Part shown: in pieces, positions 6,593-14,343 of the stretch
Numbering within the stretch: the stretch's first letter is position 1
Layout of the letters: each line of letters starts with the position of its first letter
NCBI GenBank assembly: GCA_021780625.1
Contig: JAJXYI010000079.1
Location: forward strand, 1-15,889
Direction of reading: 5' to 3'
DNA length: 15,889 nucleotides
Source of the DNA: a bacterium
GTDB taxonomy: Bacteria; Verrucomicrobiota; Verrucomicrobiae; Opitutales; Opitutaceae
Notes under the pieces: model-generated
Told to the model about the DNA's origin: nothing
Seen by the model: the letters and a program-made list of their open reading frames with translations, nothing else
The model's database searches: none
Translations under genes and position numbers: made by a program

Positions 6593-6737
6593 CAGGAGGC
6601 GTCAATGTGATCGGATCTTCCAGCGCCAGGCCCCAACTGACGCGCCGCCCCCGCACCGATGCGCCAGCGATCGGGGTCTAGCCGCCTCAGTTCAATCGCC
6701 GTCGCCCCTGAAAGAAGGGAACTGGTTGGCAACCCAA
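6593..6737. other. Intergenic, upstream side of the GT relic
   Basis: This stretch lies between the stop of the SAM methyltransferase gene and the first matchable part of the glycosyltransferase relic. By eye it does not align with the intact glycosyltransferase or with any other gene in the window. I see no motif, terminator or promoter in it. Confidence 0.4.
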
Positions 6738-7484
6738 TTATCGGATCTCTCCCGCGGGCCGTCGCGCCTCGACATAGAGTGTGTACTCGGCCCTGTTGTC
6801 CAGCGCCGCCAGGTCCGGCGTGGCGCCCTGGCCGCATGCGCAGCGCTCGATCCCCGTGAAACCCGCAGCGCGGAGGCTGGCACCGAGCAGGTCGACATCG
6901 TAGGCCCAGCGGTGCTGGGCGTAGGCCGCCAGGGGCTCGACAAAGAAGAAGTCGTGGAGCATCCGCTCCTTCTCGCCGCGACCGTACATCCGCCACGCTT
7001 CCTCGAGGTCGGGAACTGCGACCCGGATGACCCCACCCCCTTTGAGGGCCCGCAGGCACTCGCCCAGGAAAGAAGCCGCCTGGAGGCGGTCGAGGTGCTC
7101 GAGAAGGTGGGACAGCAGGATGAAATCGACGGTGCCGTCGGCGAGCGGGAGGCCATACGCCAACTCGTGGTGGACGAACCGGTTGTGCCGGAGAATCCGG
7201 CAGTACTCGTCAAGCGTGAAGTAGTCGTGAGCGCCGGAAAGCCGATATGCAAGCCGATGGAACGGCTTCGGGAGCGTTGCAACCCAAGCCGATATGCTTC
7301 CGTCGATGTTGATCCATCCCTCCGCCACGGTGAGCCCGCATCCCACGTTCACCTTCACCGGCGAGGCACCAGGGGTCACCCGCTGGCGCCGATGCGACCA
7401 TGCGAGAACAGCGGTTGTGGCCCCGATTGCCCAACGCCGAATTGTGCGCCGGAAATCCGTGGAAAGAGGGCGAGGCCTATTCAC
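6738..7484 (-). CDS. Class I SAM-dependent methyltransferase
   Basis: A 248-residue methyltransferase, probably acting on a sugar hydroxyl or a lipid-linked glycan intermediate. Motif I is KVNVGCG (44-50), and the acidic residue after strand 2 is D61 in EGWINIDGS. The post-core motif around FILLSHLLEHLDRLQAASFL (121-140) carries the E-H pair usual for Methyltransf_11-like proteins. LKGGGVIRVAVPDLEEAW (147-164) is the strand-5/loop that follows. A mildly hydrophobic N-terminal segment (RWAIGATTAVLAW, 17-29) could bind the membrane. The start is GTG at 7484 with GGGAG four bases upstream. It follows the glycosyltransferase gene by 80 bases and is followed by the GT relic. Fold is clear; substrate unknown. 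Confidence 0.87.
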   Translation of the reverse strand: MNRPRPLSTDFRRTIRRWAIGATTAVLAWSHRRQRVTPGASPVKVNVGCGLTVAEGWINIDGSISAWVATLPKPFHRLAYRLSGAHDYFTLDEYCRILRHNRFVHHELAYGLPLADGTVDFILLSHLLEHLDRLQAASFLGECLRALKGGGVIRVAVPDLEEAWRMYGRGEKERMLHDFFFVEPLAAYAQHRWAYDVDLLGASLRAAGFTGIERCACGQGATPDLAALDNRAEYTLYVEARRPAGEIR

Positions 7485-7564
7485 AGAACTCCCTTCGCCG
7501 CCTTGGACGTCGACTCCCTCGCGCCAACAACGAGGCTTTCACGCCGTCCCTTCCGCACGCGGCG

Positions 7565-8791
7565 TCACGGTTTGCCTCCGCCCCTGTGCCAACCACTTGC
7601 GGCGAGCCTTCGCAATTCCGACAACACCGGTGCGAACTGGAGGTCGAAGCGCAGCAAGCCGTCAAACGCCGCGCGGCCTGCGTTCCCAAGCCTGCGGGCC
7701 CTCTCGGGATCTCCCAGCAGGCCGTTCGCAGCGTGCGCAATGGAATCCGGGGATTCCGTGTTGGCCGTCACCCCGCACCTGTGGCGTTCGACGAGAGCAC
7801 CGATAGCGCTATCCGCCGAGGCGAGTACAGGGAGTCCAGCCGCCATGTAGCCGGTCACCTTGTTGGAGGCGGTCGCGTTCAGAGCGTGGTTCACATCCGA
7901 TGGCTCGTATAGCGCATGGCCTACGTCGCCACCCGCTGTGATCGCTGACGCGTCGTCGTATGAGACAGGCGGTAGCACCACAAGCTGATGCGCGACCCCC
8001 ATCTCCGCGGCGAGGCGTTCGACCCGCTCGCGGAACTCGCTCACCGCGATGCCGAAAAGCACGAACCCCCACTCCCGCGAGGCCCACGACGGGAGGGAGC
8101 GCACCGTCGGCTCGATCCCGTGGTTCGGACCGATCCTCCCCTGCCGAACCACCGTCTTCGTGAACCTCACGCCGCGCGCCGCGAGGGCGTCCCGGAGCGC
8201 GGGGTCGCCGGGCGCTGGAGCCTCCAGCGGGGAGTTGGCCACGACCGTCGGCTGGCGCCCGAGGCGTAGCTGGCGAGCCACCACCACCGCCCTCTCGGCG
8301 TCCGGTACGATCACGAGGTCCGCAGTCCTCGCGATCAGCCTTTCGATAATCCTCACGAGGCGGGAACCGGCGGGCAGCGCCCTCCCGGCCTCGGCGAAGT
8401 CGTGGCAGTGATACACCAGGGGCCGCCGGTAGCGCGTGGCCAGGATGCGCGCCGGGAGCAGACCGTGCATGTCGTGACCGACGAACAGGTCGCTGGAGGA
8501 ATCTACCCGCCGGACGACAGCCGAGACGAACGCGAGGTAGTTCCGCCAGCTCCCCGGCAACCGGGCCCCGATGCGCTCGACCGAGACCCCGGGGGGGTAC
8601 TCGACGCCCCAGCGTTCCCCCTCGTCCCGACAAAACAACGCCAGCCGGAAACCCTCTCGCGCCAGGACCCTGGCGCTGTTGATGATCGGCGGGTACAGCT
8701 CGGGTTCGTTGTAGAAGACCGCCGTGACCCGCGGGCCAGGCACATTGACCGGGGAACGGCCCATGCCGGATGGTGGCGTCTCGGCGCTCAT
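7565..8791 (-). CDS. GT-B glycosyltransferase (GT4-like)
   Basis: A 408-residue glycosyltransferase. The N-terminal domain starts PRVTAVFYNEPELYPPIINS (20-39) and includes DLFVGHDMHGLLPARI (101-116) and PLVYHCHDFAE (124-134), typical of GT4-like enzymes that keep a His/Asp-rich acceptor region. The linker TADLVIVPDAERA (156-168) precedes the C-terminal domain. There, VVRQGRIGPNHGIEP (214-228) replaces the usual G-R donor loop, and NKVTGYMAAGLPVLASADS (310-328) forms the conserved donor-side helix. The classical E-x7-E is not obvious, so membership is GT4-like rather than certain. The ATG at 8791 overlaps the stop of the preceding methyltransferase gene (ATGA), implying co-translation. A decayed duplicate of its last ~60 codons lies at 6370-6592. 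Substrate unknown. Confidence 0.85.
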   Translation of the reverse strand: MSAETPPSGMGRSPVNVPGPRVTAVFYNEPELYPPIINSARVLAREGFRLALFCRDEGERWGVEYPPGVSVERIGARLPGSWRNYLAFVSAVVRRVDSSSDLFVGHDMHGLLPARILATRYRRPLVYHCHDFAEAGRALPAGSRLVRIIERLIARTADLVIVPDAERAVVVARQLRLGRQPTVVANSPLEAPAPGDPALRDALAARGVRFTKTVVRQGRIGPNHGIEPTVRSLPSWASREWGFVLFGIAVSEFRERVERLAAEMGVAHQLVVLPPVSYDDASAITAGGDVGHALYEPSDVNHALNATASNKVTGYMAAGLPVLASADSAIGALVERHRCGVTANTESPDSIAHAANGLLGDPERARRLGNAGRAAFDGLLRFDLQFAPVLSELRRLAASGWHRGGGKP

Positions 8792-9780
8792 GGCGTTCCG
8801 CCTGGTTCGACCGTCGCAATCACAGAGAGCCTTGACGCAAGACCGAGGAGGCTGAGAGGAACGGTCACGAGCGCGAGGACCGTCCCTGTAACCGCCCGCA
8901 GGAGGGATCCCTCACACCGGTAGAGGGCGAGGCGCAACCGGGTCGGCGGCTGCTCTGCCGGAGGCGCCGCGGCAGCACCGTGGGATGTGCCCACCTCGCC
9001 GCCAGCGTGTCGTCCGCGGCGGGCCAACACCCCCCACAGCGCGTTGCGTAACCCGAAGTAGTGGTGGCCAAGGACGTCCCACCCGGTCTCACGGGCCCAG
9101 ATCGAGATCACCCGGAAGCCTTCGTCGCCGAGCGCCCGCCTCAGCCCCCGGCGCGAGTACAGGACCGGATGGTAGGGGTAGAAGTCCGCCCAGCGGCGGC
9201 CGCGCAGCCTCCGCCACAAGCACCCGTAGTTGGGCACCTCGAGGTACAGGAGACCTCCGGGGCCCAACACGTCTCGTACGCTCCGCAGGAACAGCCGGGG
9301 CTCGTCCACGTGCTCGAAGACGTGGAAGCCGGCCACCGCCGCGAATGCACGCCCGAACGGGAGCCGGCAGGCGTCCCCAATCGCTGCGACCGTGGCGTTG
9401 GCCCGCAGTTGATTGAATTGCGTGTCGAGGCCGAGCGCGTCGTAGCCCGCCCTGCGGGCCTCATGTAGGAACGAGCCGTCGCCGCAGCCGAGCTCGAGGA
9501 TCTGGCCTCCATTCAGTCTGCTGGCGAGCTTGCAAAGGCGCGCCCGGGCGCGGCGCCGGCTAAAGGGGAGGTCGAACAGGCGGGTACGGCGCCATTCCGA
9601 CAGGGAGAACTCCTCGTTGGCCTCGACCGTCGTGCTTGCGTCCGTGCGCTCAAGGAAAGCGTTGCCGCACGCCTCGCATTCGCGGACCGTCCCAAACGAG
9701 AGACGGTATCGGGGTCTCGCTCCGCGGCTGCCGCAGCACGGGCACCGTGGCGTTGCTTCCACTCCCTCGAGGCTCCCCAT
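8788..9780 (-). CDS. SAM-dependent methyltransferase with N-terminal zinc-ribbon-like motif
   Basis: A 330-residue class I methyltransferase. Residues 13-38 contain CPCC (C13, C16) and CEAC (C35, C38), two C-x2-C pairs like the zinc ribbon that precedes many glycan-locus methyltransferases of the Methyltransf_23 type. The SAM-binding motif is ILELGCGDGSF (94-104), with D119 after strand 2 and the post-motif FHVFEHVDEPRLFL (152-165), then GGLLYLEVPNYG (175-186). The C-terminal ~40 residues include LLRAVTGTVLALVTVPLSLL, a hydrophobic segment that may anchor it at the membrane. The ATG at 9780 is given. A GTG at 9789 overlaps the flippase stop (GTGA) and adds three residues, so it may be the true coupled start. 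The gene ends in an ATGA overlap with the next gene. It probably methylates a sugar of the repeat unit. Confidence 0.88.
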   Translation of the reverse strand: MGSLEGVEATPRCPCCGSRGARPRYRLSFGTVRECEACGNAFLERTDASTTVEANEEFSLSEWRRTRLFDLPFSRRRARARLCKLASRLNGGQILELGCGDGSFLHEARRAGYDALGLDTQFNQLRANATVAAIGDACRLPFGRAFAAVAGFHVFEHVDEPRLFLRSVRDVLGPGGLLYLEVPNYGCLWRRLRGRRWADFYPYHPVLYSRRGLRRALGDEGFRVISIWARETGWDVLGHHYFGLRNALWGVLARRGRHAGGEVGTSHGAAAAPPAEQPPTRLRLALYRCEGSLLRAVTGTVLALVTVPLSLLGLASRLSVIATVEPGGTP

Positions 9781-9785
9781 GGCGC

Positions 9786-11162
9786 TCACCGCGCCACCAG
9801 GCGGTGCGCCTGCAGGACCATCACGGGCCCGGCGCCGAGGATCCGGGCCGCTAGCTTGGCGATCGCGACCCCCGCCACGCCCATGTGGAGTCCGAGGACA
9901 ACCGCCAGGCCGATCCCGAGCACGGCCTCCCACGCGGCGGCAACGGCGTAGGCCCGGTGGTTTCCCGTCGAGACCAGCAAGGCATCAGCAGGGCTCAGCA
10001 CCATCTGGATGAACAGCAAGGCGATGATCGCGACGAACGGCACTGTGCCCACGAAGTTTGCCGGTCCGACCCAGAGGCGGATGAAGGCTGGACCTGCGAT
10101 GAGGAGCCCGGCCGCGGCGATCGTGCCAAGTCCTGCGCTGATCGCCGTCGCCTTCCGGTAGAGCTTCCGAAGCGCCTGGCGGTCGCCACGGGCGTTGGCC
10201 TCGATGAACCCCGGGGCGAAGTTGGCACTGATGGCGGCAATCGCGCCGGCCGCCATGAACGCCAGGCGCTGCGCGATGCTGTACGGGGCCACCTCGTTCG
10301 CCCCGAGCACGACGGAGATGATGACGGCATCGGAACCGAAAGCCAAAGCACCCCCCGCCTGGAGCACGAGGAAGTACGCGCTCGGCCCTTTCATCTCACG
10401 GCGGAGCGTCGCATCCGAGAGCTGCGGCGAAAGCGTCGCCCCCGGTAGAGCCCGGGCGAGCAGGCGATAGTTGAGCCATCCGGTCGCCAGGTTGGCTGCC
10501 GAGAGGAGCAGGACCAGGCCGAGCAGCCTGCCGCCCGCCCACAGGAACACAAACGCGAGGCCGAGACGGGCGACGTTCTGGAGCGTGGCCACGACCTGCT
10601 GCTGCTCGATCCGCCCGAGGTTGCGGAGACACCCGGCGAACAGCGTGAACGGCAACTCCACCAGGAACGTTGCGGCGCACGCCAGTACTACCAGCGTTGG
10701 GGCCCCGACGTTGGCCGCCGTTCCCTTGAATATCAGGTGCCATGGGACCAGGGGCCCGGCTAGGGCAAGGCCGCCGAGGGCGATCGCGGCCACCCGGACG
10801 TACGACCAGAAGCCGGTCGCGAGCACCTGCCGTGCGCGGCCGGTCGAGGACGTCGCGACCGCTTCGGCACACAGGTTGGCCGTGGTCTGCGTGATCCCGA
10901 GGTTGAGCAGACCGAGGTACGCGACGAGGCCCGACACCGCGATCCAGAGGCCGTACTCGACCCGCCCGAGGTACTTGACGTAGAGCGGGATCAGGACAAG
11001 GTTGCACACCACCCCGACCCCGATGTTGACGTAGCTTGCGGCAACGCCGCGCACGACCCGGGATGGTGCGGCCATCCCGCGCTGCGCAGTCGGGACACAT
11101 ACCCCCGGCCCGGCGAGACTGTCCGGGGCTTCGGCCTGGCGAGACGAGTTGCTCTCGTCCAC
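9786..11162 (-). CDS. Polysaccharide flippase (Wzx/MOP family)
   Basis: An integral membrane protein of about 430-460 residues that would flip lipid-linked repeat units across the inner membrane. It has many hydrophobic segments, among them YVNIGVGVVCNLVLIPLYV, YGLWIAVSGLVAYLGLLNLG, ALGGLALAGPLVPWHLIF, APTLVVLACAATFLVELPFT, GLVLLLSAANLATGWLNY, IAAAGLLIAGPAFIRLWVG, VPFVAIIALLFIQMVLSPAD and VLGIGLAVVLGLHMGVAGVA. The LIPLYVKYLGRVEYGLW block at the first helix-loop is the classic start of this family. Two starts compete: GTG at 11162, preceded by GGGAAG at 8 bases, and ATG at 11075, without a Shine-Dalgarno but directly before the conserved region. I give the longer form. Its stop is overlapped by, or 5 bases from, the next methyltransferase start. 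No polymerase gene accompanies it in the window. Confidence 0.9.
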   Translation of the reverse strand: MDESNSSRQAEAPDSLAGPGVCVPTAQRGMAAPSRVVRGVAASYVNIGVGVVCNLVLIPLYVKYLGRVEYGLWIAVSGLVAYLGLLNLGITQTTANLCAEAVATSSTGRARQVLATGFWSYVRVAAIALGGLALAGPLVPWHLIFKGTAANVGAPTLVVLACAATFLVELPFTLFAGCLRNLGRIEQQQVVATLQNVARLGLAFVFLWAGGRLLGLVLLLSAANLATGWLNYRLLARALPGATLSPQLSDATLRREMKGPSAYFLVLQAGGALAFGSDAVIISVVLGANEVAPYSIAQRLAFMAAGAIAAISANFAPGFIEANARGDRQALRKLYRKATAISAGLGTIAAAGLLIAGPAFIRLWVGPANFVGTVPFVAIIALLFIQMVLSPADALLVSTGNHRAYAVAAAWEAVLGIGLAVVLGLHMGVAGVAIAKLAARILGAGPVMVLQAHRLVAR

Positions 11163-11430
11163 AGGAAGTGCTTCCCTCACCCTCGTGTTCGCCGCGCCGG
11201 AACGGCGACCCCTGGGTCCAACTGCGGACCGCGCATCGAGCGTTCGCCGTCGATTTCCGCCCGGCGCAGTTGACCAACCGCGGCCCGGCTCACGAGCTCG
11301 GCCAGGCCGACGCGCGGCGCGACGCTGGAGGCCCGAACTCGAACCTCGCGCCCCGATCCGCGATCTCGGTGTCGGCGCAAGGCTCCGGACCGCCGGGACC
11401 CGTCGCACGAGCGGGTGGCCGGGGTTCGGA
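11163..11430. other. Gap between heparinase-like and flippase genes
   Basis: These 268 bases hold no recognisable gene. A minus-strand frame ending at 11177 (product ending AVPARRTRG) has GC-rich third positions and overlaps the heparinase-like stop, but its sequence is arginine-rich and matches nothing I know. The flippase frame itself is open through the whole gap without a credible start before 11162. No T-rich terminator hairpin or clear promoter is visible. Confidence 0.35.
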
Positions 11431-14040
11431 TCACCACCCGGCACTCCAATCCTGGCCCTTGCCGGCAGAAAAGAGCGTCTTCCCGCCGACCCGCACGAGT
11501 TTCGCCCCGACGACCGCGATCGCCAGTGTCCCAGACGGACTCTCACGGGCGACCACGCACCGCGCATCGGTGGTCACCGGGCCGAACGTTCGAGAGCCAT
11601 CCGGGTCATCCTGGACGGCGAGAATCCACGTGGCCTGGCCGCGTCGGATCGTCAGCACAGTCACTCCGGGCCCGTCGGTTGCAACGCTGATGCTTGCGGC
11701 GGCCTCGGCGGCCGTTTGGTCGTGGGCGAGCGGGAGCAGCAGAGTGTTGAAATCCACCTGGTGCTGCGACGCGATCTGGACCGGGCCCGCCACCTGATAG
11801 ACCGCCCACGGCAACGACGAATTCCACGGCTGGCCTGGTCGGACCTCGCCGGTGCGATCAGCGTAATCCACGGTGGCCTCGGCCTTGGGCGTGAAATAGA
11901 CGAGCAGGTGCCCGTTGCCGTTCGCCAGCGGCCACCGGAAGCTGTTCGGCGCCGGGTAATCGACGTCGAACCAGGTCGGCCCGCGGGCCAGGAGACGGTC
12001 GGCGTGCCAGACGGGGCCCAGGTACCATTCGACCGGCGGTTCGCCCGCGTCCGTGCGGTCGCGCACCCACCACCCCAGTCCCTTCACGAACACGACCTCG
12101 CGCCGCAAACGCAGACCCCAGCCGGGGTAGTCCTGCCAGGCGATGTCCGCATAGGTCAGGGGCGGGAGGTCCGCGAAGCGAACGACCCTGGTGGCGTCGG
12201 GCGCAGCCCCAAGCGTTCCCCCGCGAACCCGGACGCCGTAGAGCATGTTGTGATCTTCGGGCTGGCGGTCGGGGTACGCGCTGTCGTGCGTGAAGACGGT
12301 GCCGTTGGCGCTGAGACAGATCAGCGACGGCGCATCCGCATGACCGTGGCCGCCCCACGGGCGCAAGCCGAACAAGGCGTACCACCCGTTCGCCGTGCCG
12401 CCGTCGCGCATGACCAGCTTCCACGGTGATTGCGTGGACTCCAGGCTGAACCAGGCCACATCCGGGCTCTGGCGCTCCTGATACGGCCTCAGCTCGGCCT
12501 GCGCCGTTGAGATCACGGCACTCCCGAACAGCGGCCGCGCCGGTCGCACCGTGTCGTCCGCCGCCAGGTACGCCCACACCAGTCTCCGGTGGTCCTCGTA
12601 CGCACACTCCAGCGGGTCCTTGGCCAGGATGTACCGCCGGTGGTTCTCCATGATCCGCTGCGCCGCCCACTTGTAGCTCCCGTCGCGGGTCGCCGTTGCG
12701 GCGGACTCGAACAGTGCAGCGAAAGCGCCCCAGTCCGCCCCGAGCATGTAGCTGTCGCCCCAGCCTGGCATGGCGCCTTGCGGGGTAAGGACATCACGAA
12801 AGCGGTCCACCAACCGCCGCATGCACGGTTCGCGAAAGATCGCCTCCTGCCCCCGCCAGCGAATCCAGGGCAGCACGGCCCCCAGCCACACGCTGTTGTA
12901 ATGGGAAGAATCCTCGTCCGTGTCACAGGGGCCTCGCCAGTCGTGCCATACCTCTTCGGAGAACGCGCGCCACTGGGCGGCCTCGGGAGCATCCGGGTAG
13001 AGGTCGCTGAGGATGGCGTACGAGAAACCCTTGAAGGCGGCGCGGTTCATGGCGCCGCGCTCGCGGTAGGGCCACATCCGCCGCCCGATCTCCAGGAGCA
13101 GCCGGCGCGCGGTGGCCAGGTCCGCAGCGGAAAGAGCCTGCCGCTCCTGGAGCCACTTCACGCCGTGCGCAAGGTCCACGATGAACTCAAAACTGAACCC
13201 CTCCTTTGGGTGCTCCTCCAACCAATAGCGCTCGGCATCCCGGAGGTAGCTCCCGGCGTTGTGGGTCCAACCCTTCTCGCCGGTTGCCTTCGCCAGGAAC
13301 CCGTTGAAGAACATCAACAGATCGATGTGCTTGCCCGGCTCCTTCGACCACCCGGCCAGCTGCGCGGTTTGAACCGCGCGAATCGTGTCGAGGTACACCT
13401 GTCTGGTGAACGGCGCAGGTGGCCGCGGCGATTGGGCCGCGACTTGGGATATTGCGGGGAGTGACCTCGACGAGGCCGCCGAGACTGATTCCTTCGTTCT
13501 CGTGAACATACGAAACCAGAGATCCCATCCGGGCCGCGGTTGACCGTTCGTGAAGGCGATGCCGCCGGGGTAGCGGTCTTCCTCGACCCCCGCCATGTAG
13601 AACATCACGCTGGGTCGCGAGCACTCGAGGTAGTAGGTCGCGCCCGGGGTGACCGTCAGGCGCGGAAAGTAGTGGCGCAGCACCGGAGCGTCCTCGCCCG
13701 AGAGGTCGAGGTCGTCCTGCCAGAGCGGCTGCTGCGCTTCAGTCTTCGTCCGGTCGCCGCGCCAACGCCAGATCTGGATTCGCCCCGGCGTCGGGTCGGT
13801 GCGGTTCTTCGTTATCAAGTCCACACGCTCGATCCGGCCCGTTCTCGGCGTGAACGTCTGGCCCACGGTGGTGCCGGCCAGCAGCCCGGTCGCGGTCTGC
13901 TCCTGGTCAACCTCGAGGCCGCGGTCCAAGTACCGTTCCCACACGTCCCGGGAATGGAATTCCGGCTGTTGCCCCCAAGCGCGGTACGGTGAAGCAACCA
14001 AGGCAACCACGACTGCGAGTTGGCTCAGGCGCCGCGTCAT
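11431..14040 (-). CDS. Secreted heparinase II/III-like protein (putative polysaccharide lyase)
   Basis: An 869-residue exported protein. It starts with a signal peptide (MTRRLSQLAVVVALVASPYR, probable cleavage after AWG at 23). A beta-rich region at about 25-195, containing TVGQTFTPRTGRIERVDLIT, looks like a carbohydrate-binding or jelly-roll module. A helical region at about 210-540 contains W-rich segments such as HIDLLMFFNGFLAK and DEDSSHYNSVWLGAVLPWIR, reminiscent of the alpha/alpha-toroid of lyases. Then comes the heparinase II/III C-terminal signature LRPWGGHGHADAPSLICLS, with HGHAD at 565-569. Family members cleave uronic-acid-containing polymers by beta-elimination. The ATG at 14040 is chosen for the signal peptide and a GAGG five bases upstream; the frame is open further but those residues are not protein-like. 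Lying at the head of the assembly genes, it may trim, degrade or release the polymer made here. Substrate unknown. Confidence 0.87.
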   Translation of the reverse strand: MTRRLSQLAVVVALVASPYRAWGQQPEFHSRDVWERYLDRGLEVDQEQTATGLLAGTTVGQTFTPRTGRIERVDLITKNRTDPTPGRIQIWRWRGDRTKTEAQQPLWQDDLDLSGEDAPVLRHYFPRLTVTPGATYYLECSRPSVMFYMAGVEEDRYPGGIAFTNGQPRPGWDLWFRMFTRTKESVSAASSRSLPAISQVAAQSPRPPAPFTRQVYLDTIRAVQTAQLAGWSKEPGKHIDLLMFFNGFLAKATGEKGWTHNAGSYLRDAERYWLEEHPKEGFSFEFIVDLAHGVKWLQERQALSAADLATARRLLLEIGRRMWPYRERGAMNRAAFKGFSYAILSDLYPDAPEAAQWRAFSEEVWHDWRGPCDTDEDSSHYNSVWLGAVLPWIRWRGQEAIFREPCMRRLVDRFRDVLTPQGAMPGWGDSYMLGADWGAFAALFESAATATRDGSYKWAAQRIMENHRRYILAKDPLECAYEDHRRLVWAYLAADDTVRPARPLFGSAVISTAQAELRPYQERQSPDVAWFSLESTQSPWKLVMRDGGTANGWYALFGLRPWGGHGHADAPSLICLSANGTVFTHDSAYPDRQPEDHNMLYGVRVRGGTLGAAPDATRVVRFADLPPLTYADIAWQDYPGWGLRLRREVVFVKGLGWWVRDRTDAGEPPVEWYLGPVWHADRLLARGPTWFDVDYPAPNSFRWPLANGNGHLLVYFTPKAEATVDYADRTGEVRPGQPWNSSLPWAVYQVAGPVQIASQHQVDFNTLLLPLAHDQTAAEAAASISVATDGPGVTVLTIRRGQATWILAVQDDPDGSRTFGPVTTDARCVVARESPSGTLAIAVVGAKLVRVGGKTLFSAGKGQDWSAGW

Positions 14041-14343
14041 GGGACCTCGCTCAAGGCTGCGCCTGGCCCGTGTCGCCCCGGGCGACGTCCCCGGGGCACG
14101 GCAGCAGGGGCCGCGTGACCAGTGGCTGGGTTGAAGTTCGCCGGTGACGAAGCCACGGGGGGAACTGGGCCGGGGACCGGCGCCCTTGGCGGATGCGACG
14201 CTGGAGTGCAACATGGCTTTGATGGGTGCCGACCTCGCAACTGGGGCCGCAACTGTTGGACGAACCATCACCAAGACCGAGCCCGATATCGCACTCGAGG
14301 GGACGGGCGGAAAGGGCCCGGGATTAAGAGCCCGAAACCTTGG
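14041..14343. other. Intergenic region between surface protein and heparinase-like gene
   Basis: This is the longest clean gap next to the signal-peptide start, so it is the likeliest place for a promoter or leader of the downstream genes. Apart from the GC-rich stem-loop listed separately I see no convincing -35/-10 pair. A possible weak hairpin (GGGC...GCCC) just after the surface-protein stop is followed only by TTT and is not a good terminator. Confidence 0.45.
14075..14097 (-). promoter_or_regulatory. GC-rich stem-loop in the heparinase-like leader
   Basis: A perfect 8-bp inverted repeat (GCCCCGGG / CCCGGGGC) with a 7-base loop lies 34 bases upstream of the ATG at 14040. The arms are all G and C, so the RNA hairpin would be very stable. 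No T-run follows on the minus strand, so it is not a standard intrinsic terminator. It may be an mRNA-stabilising or attenuating structure, or a chance product of high GC. Confidence 0.35.

Noticed and set aside
9790..9933. Upstream extension of the zinc-ribbon methyltransferase into the flippase gene
   Set aside because: It overlaps the flippase coding end and is low-complexity Gly/Arg/Pro. The GTGA overlap at 9789 or ATG 9780 is the natural start.
11163..11567. Long upstream extension of the flippase frame
   Set aside because: It is Arg/Gly/Ser-rich without helices and overlaps the end of the heparinase-like gene. The membrane protein starts near 11162 or 11075.
14041..14274. 78-residue upstream extension of the heparinase-like frame
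   Set aside because: It would bury the obvious signal peptide and has Ser/Pro/Ala/Arg-rich, non-domain sequence. ATG 14040 explains the N-terminus better.
14309..14341. Possible terminator after the surface-protein gene
   Set aside because: The stem is only about 4 bp with a long loop and just three T residues follow.
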